DNA from: Uloborus plumipes
Lineage: Eukaryota > Arthropoda > Arachnida > Araneae > Uloboridae
Assembly: GCA_038373865.1 (NCBI GenBank)
Contig: JAXGGA010003899.1
Location: 1 to 64,000, forward strand
Direction of reading: 5' to 3'
DNA length: 64,000 nucleotides
The notes under the pieces were generated by a model. It was given only the letters and a program-made list of their open reading frames with translations, had not been told where the DNA came from and searched no databases. Position 1 is the stretch's first letter. Every line of letters begins with the position of its first letter. This document shows, piece by piece, positions 1 to 11,324 of the stretch. A program made the position numbers and the translations under genes.

Positions 1-86
1 GTGCTGGGACCTTTTAAAATCATCGTATAAGTGAAAAAGGCGCATAAATGAGGCTGTGTATAAGTAAGAGTTCACTATGTTTGAGC
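1..86 (-). mobile_element. Pogo/Tigger-type MITE, terminal fragment
   Basis: The first 86 bases match the right end of the element at 34952-35514 (GTGCTGGGACC ... GTATAAGTGA ... AGAGTTCACT). The rest lies outside the window. Confidence 0.7.
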
Positions 87-855
87 GATAATATTTTTTA
101 TCATATAAAAGCTTTTTAAATGTATACCCTAACTAATTTAAAGTCTATGACAGCGGATGAAGAGGATACTCGAAAGTGGAAATTAACATGTGAGAAACTA
201 GGCTGGTTCAGTTTTGAAAGAACTTCTTATCCTACGGCACTTATCTTCTAAAAATATTTTTTAAAAAGGAAATTCAAGAAACAATGCTCATTCATCCTTA
301 TTCTCCAATTCAAAAAGAACAAAAATCTCATCGCAAAGATAAAAAAAGAACGAAAAAAAAAACCGAAAGGAAACAATTTGCGTTTTAAATTTTCTTCGGC
401 AATAAAAATGACTTTTCATCGCCTACCCCATCTCCAAACTGTTACATCTCCCCCTTTTCCTAACATTAGGCGCATTGTTTAATGACGCGGGACGACATAT
501 GCTTATGAGACAGAAGCGAAGGAATCGAATTCGCATAAATCAGAAGGAGAGGCGGTATTTGCTATGCGTTTTTTTAAGGCGCTTTTGCATCATTTTAATT
601 TTTCCAGGGCTCCTTTGAAAGAGAAATGAAGAAATGTAATGACTCTTTTATTGCTCTCTGATGGCTTTTCCGGTTAAGAGTAAAAATACTCGTTTGTTTA
701 TCTTCGTTTAGGGATCCTGAGTATGTCATCAAACAAGCATTAATTAAAGAAAGACGTGAATGAGAGATAAGTGCAATTGATTGTCGTACGTCTTTGCTAT
801 GATGAGGGGTTTTCCTCAACGTAATAAAGTGAAAAGAAAGTTTTTAGGATCATCT
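87..855. other. No gene seen
   Basis: AT-rich sequence without convincing coding potential. A less AT-rich patch near 480-560 contains GACGCGGGACGACATATG and has no recognised identity. Confidence 0.5.
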
Positions 856-1168
856 GCGAAAAATGAACTGTTGTTTTTATACTATAATACTGGCAGCCGA
901 AGTTCCAATTTAAAACTGTAAAATGCACAGTAATAAACTGTAAAACTAGCAATTTTACAGCTTATTACTGTAAAGTTAGGAATTTTACAGTTTATTGCCG
1001 TAAAATTTAGTTGTATTGTACTTAACAGTGTAACACTGGCAACAGAGGTTCCAGTTTAAAACTGTAAAATGTACGGTAATGAACTGTAAAATTAGCATTT
1101 TTTACAGTTTATTACCATAAATTTAGCTATATTATACTATAAAAACAACATTAATTTTTTACAATGTA
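856..1168. mobile_element. ACTGTAAAA-word MITE, copy 1
   Basis: Ends are inverted versions of TGAACTGTTGTTTTTACAG. Inside, ACTGTAAAA and its complement TTTTACAGT recur every 20-35 bp with variants such as AGCAATTTTACAG. The same family recurs at about 5.7, 9.8, 10.7, 30.9, 50.6 and 53.4 kb. There is no open frame, so it is non-autonomous. Confidence 0.7.
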
Positions 1169-1685
1169 GTATACGATGCTCTTGTTGCTACCTTATGTTT
1201 AACAATAAGTACAATTATTATTATTTTTTTAATGACATAATATGTATCCTATATACAGTTAACAAAAAAAGTATTAGAACAATATGAAATTTGTACATTT
1301 TGAAGTAATAAAATAAAATTACATGAACAAAAAAATTATATTGCGTAAAGTTTATACAAAAATATCTCATTTTGTAACAAATAAAAGTTTAACATGAATA
1401 GAACTTTTTAAAAATTAAAATAACTAAATTTATATTGCAAAATAAGTATTAGAACAGCAAGTTTGCATGTTAAATCGAATAGATAAATAATTAATAATTA
1501 ATTGTAATGCATATTTAATACTTGGTATGCAGTCCTTTAGCTGCAATTACTGCTTCTAAGCTTCTCAGGATGGATTCTACAAAATTATTTGTGACTTTTA
1601 AAGACATTTTGCACCATGCCTCCTGTAAAGCCTCTTTTAAACTTGATTTGCTTGTATTGATTTTTTTTCTCATTTTATTATCTAA

Positions 1686-2802
1686 CTAGCTGCCAGGGCA
1701 GCTAAATTAGCTTCCTGCGGCATGTTGATGCATAAGTTCCCCCCTCTCTAACTTTTACCTCATTCTGAAGTTATATTATTTGATATAATTTAATGTTCAT
1801 TCGATTTCAAGACATACCACGCACGTGGCCCGGCGTTGCACGGGCACTTCGTGCCCTGAATGTAGTGAGAAAAAAATTTAAAGAAACTACTCCCCACCAA
1901 GGCGGCTCGCTTACAGGCGCTTTCACGCCTTTACTTTTTTCCTTATAAAAAAAAATCATTCGAATTATTGAGATGCTTCACGCCTTCAAGATGGTGAGGA
2001 AAGTTTCAGTAAGTTCAGCTCGCTCAAAGGAAAAAAGCAGACATAGGCAGGGATTCAAGTGAAACAGCACTGCGATCGCTTCGAATTGCAATCGCTACTG
2101 GAAGTGAATTACATTATCATCAACTTAAATTGGCATGACGTCACTACGGGTGGAGCCAATAAGAGCTCACAAGCACTCAGCGATGTCCTCTTATTCGCCA
2201 AGTAGGCTGTGACGTTTTATCTAGCTCGCTTTTCATAGGCAAACGTCACGCTGACGTCACGATGTTTTTATCAAGAAACGTTCTATTGTAATTCATTTCC
2301 AGTCGCGATTGTAATTTGCGACTGCCTGTTTCACTTGAATCCCTGCCATAGATACTCAGTTTTTAATATAAGTAGATGGCTCTTCAACAAATAAATATTT
2401 CAAAATATTACCAGTAGCTAGCGATAAAAATTCTACGTAAGTGGCCCGCTTATGAGTTTCGTGTTTGATTTAGTTAAGCCTTCATTCAAAATGCTCATTA
2501 TCATTGTTATTACTGTTTCATAGCAACGACGGTTTGCAAGAATGGATTTCATATGTAATCATTTATTAGGCTTAATCGCTTTAAACTTGACTACTTATTA
2601 ATTGATATCTTCGCTAATTAAAATCGTATAATTATATCAATTGAAACTAATGAAGCCTGAAAAATTACCTATCTATCGGTACCTGGTTCGACTTTCAGGT
2701 CATTGGCGTTCAGGAGAAAGAAGCGTGACATAGAAAGAAAGATAGTTAGAAGGATAGAAAGAAAGATAGTTAGAAAGATACTCAGTTTTTAATATAAGTA
2801 GA
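1686..2802 (-). mobile_element. Non-autonomous Helitron, tandem copy 1
   Basis: Read on the minus strand it starts TCTACTTATATTAAAAACTG and ends with a hairpin (AGCTGCCCTGGCAGCT) and CTAG. The outer flanks are A and T, as expected for Helitron insertion at A^T. It is followed with no gap by a second copy at 2803. Relative to copy 2 it carries an extra 300-bp MITE (2047-2346). No Rep/helicase coding was seen. Confidence 0.85.
2047..2346. mobile_element. 300-bp MITE with 5-bp target duplication
   Basis: Inverted ends GCAGGGATTCAAGTGAAACAG are flanked by CATAG on both sides (2042-2046, 2347-2351). The neighbouring Helitron copy has a single CATAG at the same place (AAACATAGATACTC), an empty-site control. 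Superfamily not assigned. Confidence 0.85.
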
Positions 2803-3907
2803 CTAGCTGCCAGGGCAGCTAGATTAGCTTTCTGCGGCATGTTGATGCATAACGTCCCTCCTCTCTAACTTTTACCTCATTCTGAAGTTATATTATTTGA
2901 TATAATTTAATGTTCATTCGATTTCAAGACATACCACGCACGTGGCCCGGCGTTGCACGGGCACTTCGTGCCCTGAAAGTAGTGAGAAAAAAATTTAAAG
3001 AAACTACTCCCCGCCAAGGCGGTTCGCTTACAGGCGCTTCACGCCTTTACTTTTTTCCTATATAAAAAAAATCATTCGAATTATTGAGATGCTTCGCGCC
3101 TTCAAGATGGTGAGGAAAGTTTCAGCTCGCTCAAAGGAAAAAAGCAAACATAGATACTCAGTTTTTAATATAAGTAGATGGCTCTTCAACAAATAAATGT
3201 GGCCGTGGTGGCCCGATCGGTAAGGCATCGGACTCGTGTCCGAAAGGACCCGGGTTCGATTCCAGCCGATCAAAGATCCACCGTCTTGATTAATGGTGAC
3301 TGGGAGGCGTTAAAAATGTCGTGGTCACGAAGTCTTCCACGTGAAACGATACCTCTAGGGGTGCTAGGGCCTATGGTTTGCTCGACCCTAGGTTCTGGTT
3401 CAAAATTAAGAACAGAGCGCTCTTCAGGGCCCTATCCCGGTTAAACCACTAAGCTGGTAGGTACGGGGGACCCTGGAGGGTGAAATGAAATGAAATGAAA
3501 CAAATAAATGTTTCAAAATATTACCAGTAGCTAGCGATAAAAATTCTACGTAAGTGGCCCGCTTATGAGTTTCGTGTTTGATTTAGTTAAGCCTTCATTC
3601 AAAATTCTCATTATCATTGTTATCACTGTTTCATAGCAACGACGGTTTGCAAGAATGGATTTCATATTTAATCATTTATTAGGCTTAATCGCTTTAAACT
3701 TGACTACTTATTAATTGATATCTTCGCTAATTAAAATCGTATAATTATATAGATTGAAACTAATAAAGCCTGAAAAATTACCTATCTATCGGTACCTGGT
3801 TCGACTTTCAGGTCATTGGCGTTCAGGAGAAAGAAGCGTGACATAGAAAGAAAGATAGTTAGAAAGAAAGATAGTTAGAAAGATACTCAGTTTTTAATAT
3901 AAGTAGA
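2803..3907 (-). mobile_element. Non-autonomous Helitron, tandem copy 2
   Basis: Same termini and hairpin as the copy at 1686-2802. The junction AAGTAGA|CTAGCTG has no spacer, so the 5' end of one unit touches the 3' end of the other. It carries a SINE at 3201-3499 that copy 1 lacks. Confidence 0.85.
3201..3499 (+). mobile_element. tRNA-derived SINE, family 1 (copy a)
   Basis: The head resembles a tRNA, with an A-box-like GGCCCGATCGGTAAGGC and a B box GGTTCGATTCC. The tail is GAAAT repeats. Flanked by ACAAATAAATGT at 3189-3200 and 3500-3511. The sister Helitron copy shows the empty site. It is transcribable by RNA polymerase III in principle and is not a tRNA gene: no cloverleaf beyond the head. 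Confidence 0.9.
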
Positions 3908-5107
3908 TAAATGCCATACATACTCTGTAGGGTTCAGATCTGGTGATTGTGATGGAGTTATTTGTCTTCGGGGCGCATTATATAATAACCACTCTTTGGT
4001 TTTTTTAGCGGTGTGTTTTGGATCTTGAATCCTTTTGAAAGATGAATGTAATCTCAAGTCCTAATTTTCTGGTATACTTTTCAAACTATGCCGTAACAAG
4101 TTGATGTATGTTAGAGCTGTCCATTTCACATCGATAAAATGGATATTTCCAACCCTATTGTATGCTATACATCCCCAGACCAAGATGTAACCACCGCCAT
4201 GCTTTACTGTTTTCAGTAACTTTTGGGGTTCTACAGCAGCACCTTTTTTTCTCCAAACAGTGATTATGTGTTTTAGTGTAAAAATTTCGAACTTACTTTT
4301 GTAGGAAAAAATAACACTTTTCCAGAAATCCATTGTTTTACTTTTATATTTTTTAGCTAACTCGAGTCGTCTTCTTCTGTGGAATTCTGTAATAAATGGT
4401 TTCTTCCTTGGCCGTCTTCCTGTTATACCAGCTCTTATGCAAAACATTTCTTACAGTCTGAGGTGTTATAACCTTTCCTGATATTGATTCAATATTGGCG
4501 GCTAACATCTTTGCACTTCCTGTTGGATTTTTTAGAGCCTCTTTGACTACTTAGAGTCTTTCTCTTACACTCATATTGTTTGGTCTCCCTGATATTTCTT
4601 TGTTATCAACAATACCAGTCTCTTTTTTCTTTTTAAGAATGTGATGAAGTGCACACAAATACAAATTCCACATGCTTGTAATTTCACGGAATGTTTTTCC
4701 ACTATGATACAGATAAGCTATTTGTTCTCTTTTCGCATTTGGAATCTCTTTTATTTTTAGACATATGCCAAGGAAATGTCATGTAAACAATTTTTAACTA
4801 AATGTCAGCAAAGGAAACAAGCTGCTTTCATATGCCCTTGACACGTATGAAATTTAAATTGAAAGTCTAGGGATACCACGTAGTAATTTGCATGGTTCGT
4901 TTTTTGTTCTAATACTTTTTTTGCAGTTTAAATTGAGTTGTTTTGATTTTAAAAATACTGTATTCATTTAATGCTCTTTTAATGTTTACGTATTGCATTA
5001 TTTGAATAAGTATTATCTCAAATAAATTAATTTTGAGATTTATTTAATTTTATTACCTTGAAAACTACGAATATCACATTGTTCTAATACTTTTTTTGCC
5101 AACTATA

Positions 5108-5695
5108 TTTAAAACTGTATTCCATAAAAGCAATATTTCATATGTAGAATACTGTTCGCGCCAGTGAATAGCAAAAATGAGCTAGTGTTTAAATAAAGAA
5201 TACCAAAAAAAAAAAAAAAAAACAATGTTTCTTTCCCCTTTCTATACTTAAAAAACGGCCGGGCACCATTAAATTCATAAAAGAGCGCGTGCAGCGTAAA
5301 AAAGGCTCGATGTTTTTCTAAAAGGACACATTCTAGTAATAAGTCTGAGGTGAATTTTTTTCAAAACCCTTTCACATTGATAACATGAATCAGGAAAAGT
5401 ATCGTAAATCTGAGTTAGATTTTAAGTTAAGGGCAAAGCTCTCTTCCTTGCAACTTTGTTTAAATTGAAACCCTTTTCCATCCTTGACTTTTCGGATGAC
5501 CTAACTCTCGCTGCATTCATTCCGATTCACTTCACTCCGCATGAATCAGCATTTAAGTTCACTTCGTAATAAAGACTTTACTACCCGTTCACGTTTAGGC
5601 CAGTTAAAGAAATTTCACTCGTCCGGTGAAGCTACTTTCACCAACCTTGATGGGTTGTGAAACGCAAAATTACCGTTTTTATTTCCAAGTGAACT
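5108..5695. other. No gene seen
   Basis: AT-rich spacer between the Tc1 element and the next ACTGTAAAA-word element. It contains a poly-A run near 5204. Confidence 0.5.
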
Positions 5696-5696
5696 A

Positions 5697-6126
5697 CACT
5701 GCAAAAAATAAACTGTTGTTTTTACAGTACAATATTGGCAGCTGAGGCTCCAATTTACAGCTGTAAAATGTTTAGTAATAAACTGTAAAACTAGCAATCT
5801 TACAGTTTCTTACTCAAAAAGTTAGCAATTTTACAGTTATAAAATTTAGTTGTATAATAATGTAACAGTATAATACTGGCAGCACAGGTTCTAGTTTAAA
5901 ACTGTAAAATGCATGGTAATAAACTGCGAAAATCAAGTTTTACAGTTTATTACTGTAAAATTGTACAGTAATTGTAAAGTAATAAACTGTAAAATTAGAA
6001 ATTTTAGTTTATTACTGTAAAATTCGAAATTTTAGTTTATTACTGTAAAATTCGAAATTTTAGAGTTTATTACTATAAAATTAGCTGTATTATACTGTAA
6101 AAACAACATTCATTTTTTACAGTATA
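5697..6126. mobile_element. ACTGTAAAA-word MITE, copy 2 (full)
   Basis: Left end CACTGCAAAAAATAAACTG, right end the complement of TACTGTAAAAAATGAATG, with TA next to both ends. The body repeats ACTGTAAAATT or its complement more than ten times. This is the clearest full-length copy, about 430 bp. Confidence 0.75.
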
Positions 6127-6489
6127 AGTCGCAGATTCAAGCGGAGTGAAGTAAACGGAACCGAATGAAGAGAAATAACGGGACAAAGGAAATTTATTCG
6201 TGAATCCGTGAGTTAAATTCATAGCTCTCAGCTCAATATTCTGCTTCAATTGACGCTACAAGCTGTGGTTCAAACATGCGAAGCGATTGATATTGAATTT
6301 TTAATGACATCCTGACGGAAACACAGTTATTCAACGCTTCATCAAGTTGTAAAGAAACTTCACCAGCATCTAAAAATGGCCACACATTAAACAATAGTTC
6401 TTGACACTGATCAACTATCAAATCCTCGGCGGAAACACCAGCCCTGCTCAAATAAAATTCCTGTGGCAGGAAAATGTGTGTGAAACGCA

Positions 6490-6690
6490 ACAATAAAAGA
6501 AACTTTCTCCCAACAGGTGCAACTTCCATCAAGAGGTGTTCGCTCGCAGCTAAAAATAGAACGATGAATAAAGCCAATCAAATCTTTCGAGGGAATGTCA
6601 TACGAGGATGAAATATGTACCACCCAGTTATTGCCTGCCGTTATCGATTGAGCCAGGGCAATTTGCCAAAACTTGTATTTTTTGTGCCTC
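6490..6690 (+). pseudogene. Decayed fragment of an unidentified dispersed repeat (copy 1)
   Basis: Aligns with 20990-21226 by shared segments such as AACAGGTGCA, CATCAA.AGGT, AATGAAGCCAATCAA-like and ATCGATT...CAATTTGCCAAAAC. In the frame kept by the other copy it reads MSYEDEICTTQLLPAVID followed by a stop. Family not recognised. Minus-strand open frames here look like shadows. Confidence 0.4.
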
Positions 6691-6809
6691 TGGTGCTTGG
6701 AATACTGCTGCATCAGGGGGAAATCATCCCTTTGAACAGTATTCTTGCCGTGTTTTAATAGTTATTTACCTTAGTAAAATGGCAACATACTGTGATACTA
6801 TGTAACGGG

Positions 6810-7860
6810 ATGTGCGAAAATAATTTTGGCGAGAAACTCTTTGTTCGTAAATTAATCCAGCGGTTTGGTATATTTAATACTCGAAGGACTTGTTTTGCTA
6901 TGTAGTAAACGGTAGAAATGAAGTATCTAGAGAAACTTTAGTGCGGATAAAATATATAACAGAATAATATTAAATTAGTTAAGTAAGAACAGTGTATTTT
7001 GTTTAAATTTAAAATAAGATACGTTATAGCTCTGCTTGGGCTTTGAAATCGAGAAGGAGAGAGAGAGAGGCATGGAATTTGTTTCTGACAGATGAAGGTT
7101 TTTGCAATAAAGGAAGGCAGTCAGGTAATAACTCCGTGTTTTTAAAAGTCAAAATTTCCTTTCCTTTCAATTCATGTTTTCAGATTTTTTTATTGGAACA
7201 AAATATCATGGGAAAAAGAGACAAATGAATTACAATATTTTAAAAGTTATGCTATGACACTCTAAGCAATCGTCAAAAAATAAATGATCTGTTCAGTAAT
7301 AAATGTGTGCATTTGTAAGTTAAGGCAGAGTTACAGTAACAAGGTCATGGTGAGATTTTAAAAAATCTTGGTACAATGACCATTCCCAGTGATGATTAAA
7401 ACAACAAATTTTCTCCAAATCAACAAATTAGGTTACAAAAAAAGAACTTAGAAGTTGCATTAAAATTCAAATTTGCCTTCAAATAAATAGTCATTAAATT
7501 GCATTAAAAGTTTCAATAAAACTCCAAATAAGTCCGCCAGGCGATCCTGTTAATGGCGATCCAGTCAAGTGGCTACGTACCGCATCCATTACTACCTTAG
7601 TTTTAGTGTTTGATAATAAAACGATTAATAAAGCTACGTACATCTGGAATATTAAAAGTCGTTAAATATATGCAGAAAAAAACCAGACATTATCTTATAA
7701 TTTGAATGTGTTTTTAGATCAAAATTGTGAAAATTCGTTCAGCTATCACATATTCCTGTATAGTTTTACACTAAAAAGCTCTAATCGCGTTTTATTTGTA
7801 TCCTTCTTTTCTCATGTTAACGATCAGAAGATATAAGAATGAAGGCTTTCACGGCCGGAG
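6810..7860. other. No gene seen
   Basis: AT-rich sequence between the decayed repeat and the Penelope-like fragment. A short GA-rich tract sits near 7050. Confidence 0.5.
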
Positions 7861-7864
7861 TAAA

Positions 7865-8471
7865 TACTAGTTACGGATTCCGGGCTGTTTAAGACGGTTT
7901 TTAAGCCCTCCAATAGAGTCAGCGACCTGCTGCGTTCAGTAAAAGATGCTAGAGATCCGTTGTCGGCCGCAGGAGTTTATAAGATCCCCTGTTCCTGTGG
8001 GTTAGTTTATATCGGGACGACAAAACGGAGTGTTAATACAAGAATCAAAGAGCATCAGAGAAATTGCCGGCTGGATCAGACTGAAAAGTCGGTGATCGCG
8101 GAGCACACTTTCAGTAATGGAATCCATGATATAAAATTCAAAGAGGTCAAAATTATTTTACGGACTTCAAATTTTTTCCCTAGATTGCATAGAGAGGCCA
8201 TTGAAATTTTCAAACACCCAAATAATTTTAACAAGAAGGAGGAAGAAGTAAAAGTTAACAAGCTTTGGCATCCAGTCATCTGTCAATCCCGAGCCGGAAG
8301 GTAGAGGGCGCTGCGTTTTCAATTTAAAATCTTGCAGCAGTTCGAAATTTCGCATCAGTCGCCAAATTAATCAACGACACCCACTGAAGATGACCGCCGC
8401 AGTTGCGATCGAAACGTATGGATTAAAGCCATTCAGACCAAGGCACAACAGCCCGGAATCCGTAACTAGTA
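7865..8471 (+). mobile_element. 5'-truncated Penelope-like element bounded by 25-bp inverted repeats
   Basis: The left end TACTAGTTACGGATTCCGGG (7865 on, 25 bp in all) is an exact inverted copy of the right end at 8447-8471. Between them is a GIY-YIG coding fragment and a 3' non-coding tail. Inverted or partial-repeat ends are typical of Penelope-like insertions. The reverse transcriptase is absent. Confidence 0.8.
7888..8304 (+). pseudogene. GIY-YIG endonuclease domain of a Penelope-like element
   Basis: Continuous frame from about 7888 to TAG at 8302: KTVFKPSNRVSDLLRS, then GVYKIPCSCGLVYIGTTKRS (the GVY...YIG core with a CxC), TRIKEHQRNC (catalytic Arg region), SVIAEHTFSNGHxI-like SNGIHDIKF, and REAIEIFKHPNNFN with the metal-binding Glu. 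This is the C-terminal endonuclease of Penelope-type retroelements. There is no start and no upstream RT, so it is a dead-on-arrival fragment, though the frame itself is intact. Confidence 0.88.
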
Positions 8472-9833
8472 TATGATCAGAAGATAGTTAAATTTTCAAA
8501 ATAATGAAATTTCTTACCATAATTAAAAAAAGTCTTGTCAAAAAGTAAGGCTGAATTTCCCATGAATTTTGATCCATAAATCAAGATTGGGAAACTATTA
8601 TTGTGGAAGGTTATTTAATAAAAATCAAAAAGTATCACGTTAATCAAAATTAATTGCTGAAATGGGGTAACAAATTTTTATAATTTTTGGCATTTTTAAT
8701 TTAGAAATCTACTGGAAATCGGAAAAGATAAAGGCTTTTAAGGAGTTTTAGGCATATTTTTAAGGAGGAAAAATAAAATAAATTGCATACATTTTTGAAT
8801 ATTTAGTTATTTTTAAGTTTTGCAAGAAGGGAAAAAAATAAAGGGTTGAACTACATTGGAACTGGTAAAGAAAAATCAATGTTTCCGTTTTTTCAAAATT
8901 TTCCAGAAAAAAACAAGCACTCCCCCCCCCTTTTCCTGCGTTATATTTGCTGCGTTCGTCTCCTACAAAGGTTAAACGTTATTTACCGGGCGAGGTAAGA
9001 TCATTAAGCAATCTTGAGTGTTTAAAAGAAAACAACCCTTAAGTATCAAATCGTTGCTCGGCAAAATTTATAATTATAACTAAGAGAAGAAAAGAAGAAG
9101 AAGAAACAAGAAAGAAAGAAAACAAATTTGTAAATTTAGCTACTGAAAGTACTAAGTAAAGAAAGCATATCTCAATGACAGTCAGATGAAAGTTTTTTGT
9201 TTATAAAAAATCAATATAATTCTCTTTCTCAAAAAGAGTTATAGACAGATTCAGTTTTTGCGGATTTGGTTTTGAAAAGTTAATTCAATGAAATGCAGTT
9301 TGAAAAATGAGTAATAAATAAATTTATTTCCTTAATTTTAAGACACAAAAAGTTAATGTTATTAAAAAGTACGTGGAAAAAGTGTTATTAAAGAATACAG
9401 CAATAAAACTTTATTTCTAAGAATGAAATTGGGAACTTCACTTTCGGCAAAAAATATGGGGTAATAAAAGCATATCTGAATAAGAGTTAATTGCACACAA
9501 TTTGTTTCTAAAGTAATGTCATTGAAACTTTGTTCCTGGGTAAGAATGATAGAAGGTACATTTTCGAAGAAGTAAATAATTAATTTGTTTCTGAGAGCGG
9601 ACGATAAAGGTAATTAATTCCTTTAAGAGGCAGGATGACGAACTTCTTTTTCTTTTGTTGATAAAACTTTTTTATTAACTTCGTACCTATAAACAGATAA
9701 CTAAGAAAGGGAAATTCGTGTAATTACCGAGAAATGCATGTTCTAGAAATGTTATCAATAAATCTTCGATTTTATGCTGAACTGGTTGATGAATTAAGTT
9801 TCAACTATATAGTTCGGAAAAGTAAGAATAAAA
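8472..9833. other. No gene seen
   Basis: AT-rich, with a poly-C run near 8922 and purine-rich tract 9083-9125. No convincing frame or element ends. Confidence 0.5.
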
Positions 9834-10250
9834 TACAGTGTAAGAAATAGATGTTATTTCTACAGTATAATACAGCTAATTTTATAGTAACAAACTAAAA
9901 ATTGCTACTTTTACAGTAATAAGCTGTAATAAGTAACAAACTGTAATTTGCTAATTTTGCAGAAAAAAATTTTAAATTGCTAATTTTACAGAATCAAATT
10001 AAAATTGCTAATTTTGACAGTTTATTACTGTGTATTTTACAGTTTTAAACTTGAACCTCTGCTGCCGGTATTATACTGTTGTTTTTACAGTATAATACCG
10101 CTAATTTTGTGTTAATAAACTAAACTTATGGCAACAAACTGGAAAGTTGCTGCTTTACAGTAATAAACTGTAAAATTGATAATTTTACAGTTTAATACTG
10201 TGCATTTTACAGTTTTAAACTGGAATCTCTGCCATTAATATTGGACTAAA
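9834..10250. mobile_element. ACTGTAAAA-word MITE, copy 3
   Basis: Starts TACAGTGTAAGAAATAG and iterates GCTAATTTTACAGTAA-type words. The right end decays around TTGGACTAAAAAC. Same family as the copy at 5697. Confidence 0.65.
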
Positions 10251-10285
10251 AACAAAAGTCCTAAATGTGGGTACACAAATTTTGC

Positions 10286-10459
10286 CTATAGTCTGTTACT
10301 TTAAAATGGGGGTATCAAGGTCACAAATTTTGCGTCGTCTCCATGGAAACTGCTGAGGACTGGAACTGCATTTATTTTAGGTTCGTCGAGTTAGATTTTC
10401 ATGGAGATGACGCAAAATTTGTGACCTTGATACCAAATTTTAAAGTAACAGATTATAGT
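10286..10459. mobile_element. 174-bp palindromic MITE
   Basis: Long inverted arms: CTATAGTCTGTTACTTTAAA at the left matches the complement of the right end. Further in, TATCAAGGTCACAAATTTTG pairs with its complement at 10410-10435. It is a hairpin element with a short centre. Superfamily unknown. Confidence 0.75.
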
Positions 10460-10678
10460 GCATATTTTCTTGCGCACTTTTAGTGATTCAATGAATAGAA
10501 CATAATTTTCTTCAAACATATTATTGTAGATAGTTTTTTTTACATAGGTTAACTATGAAAATAAGTCAATTGTCCCCCATTTTGGCAAATGAATTTTTTT
10601 AAACATGTGTCTTGAAACGATTTTCGAAAAAATTTTAATTCTTGTTGAATATATTGCTTTTTTATTCATTTTATGGTG

Positions 10679-11324
10679 CACTGCCAAAAATAAACTGTTG
10701 TTTTTACAGTATAATACTGAAAGTAGAGGTTTCAGTTTGAAACTACACTGTAAAAAATGAATGTCGTTTTAACAGTAAAATACAGCTAATTTTATATCAA
10801 TAAGCTCTAAAAATTGCTAATTCTACAGTAGGAAACTAAAATTGCTCATTTTACAGTACTAAACTGTAAAATTGTTAATTTCACAGTAAAAAACTTCAAA
10901 CTTGCTAATTTTAGTTTATTACTGCGCATTTTACAGTTTTAAATTGGAACCTCGGCTTCCAGTATTATACTGTGAAAACAACAGTTAATTTTTTTCAGTG
11001 TAAAATGCACAGTAATAAAATAAAACTATTAATAGTATAGTTTGTTACTGTAAAACCGGCAATTTTAGCTTACTATAAAATTAGATGTCTTATACTGTAA
11101 AAACAACATTATAATACTGGCAGCAGAGGTTATAGTTTAAACTGCAAAGTGCGCAATAATAAACTGTAAAACTAGCAATTTTACTGCTTATTATTGTAAA
11201 ACTAGCAATTTTGCAGTTTGTAACTGTAAAATTGGCAATTTTGCAGTTATTACCGTAAAACTACTATAAAATTAGCTTAATTGTACTGTAAAAAAAATAT
11301 TTTTTTTTTTTTTTTTGCAGCGTA
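10679..11324. mobile_element. ACTGTAAAA-word MITEs, composite of at least two copies
   Basis: A new CACTGTAAAAAATGAATG end appears at about 10744 inside the first copy. Further terminal-like segments (CTGTGAAAACAACAGTTAAT, TATACTGTAAAAACAACATT) occur at about 10970 and 11090, suggesting nested or tandem insertions. Confidence 0.6.

Larger units (their letters stand above)
1515..4760 (-). pseudogene. Tc1 transposase pseudogene, split by Helitrons
   Basis: On the minus strand the HTH half reads IPNAKREQIAYLYHSGK...; it contains an in-frame TAA near 4550 and a frameshift before RRPRKKPFITEFHRRRRL. The DDE half includes KHGGGYILVWGC, DPKHTAKKTKEW and SPDLNPTEYVWH. The first catalytic block, normally FSDESKF, reads FSYKSKF, so its Asp is lost. 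The C-terminus (EAVIAAKGLHTKY, stop at 1515) lies beyond the Helitron insertion. Stop, frameshifts and the missing catalytic residue make it non-functional. Confidence 0.85.
1256..5105 (-). mobile_element. Tc1-like transposon interrupted by two tandem Helitrons
   Basis: Terminal inverted repeats: CAGTTAACAAAAAAAGTATT at the left and the complement of TAGTTGGCAAAAAAAGTATT at the right, both continuing into AGAACAAT. Each is flanked by TA (1254-1255 and 5106-5107), the Tc1/mariner target duplication. Removing 1686-3907 leaves about 1.63 kb, the usual Tc1 size. The transposase reads on the minus strand and is broken. Confidence 0.88.

Noticed and set aside
3201..3290. tRNA gene at the SINE head (also at 25.7, 27.2 and 61.75 kb)
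   Set aside because: A and B boxes are present, but each is followed by a SINE body with tail and target duplications; no complete acceptor stem and 3' end.
6233..6713. Minus-strand gene of about 114 aa
   Set aside because: No domain, no splice support; the paralogous repeat at 21 kb keeps the plus-strand frame instead.
8384..8425. Hammerhead ribozyme in the Penelope-like tail (GAAGATGACC...CGAAAC)
   Set aside because: The core is CTGAAGATGA instead of CTGATGA and a cleavage-site strand could not be placed; structure search needed.
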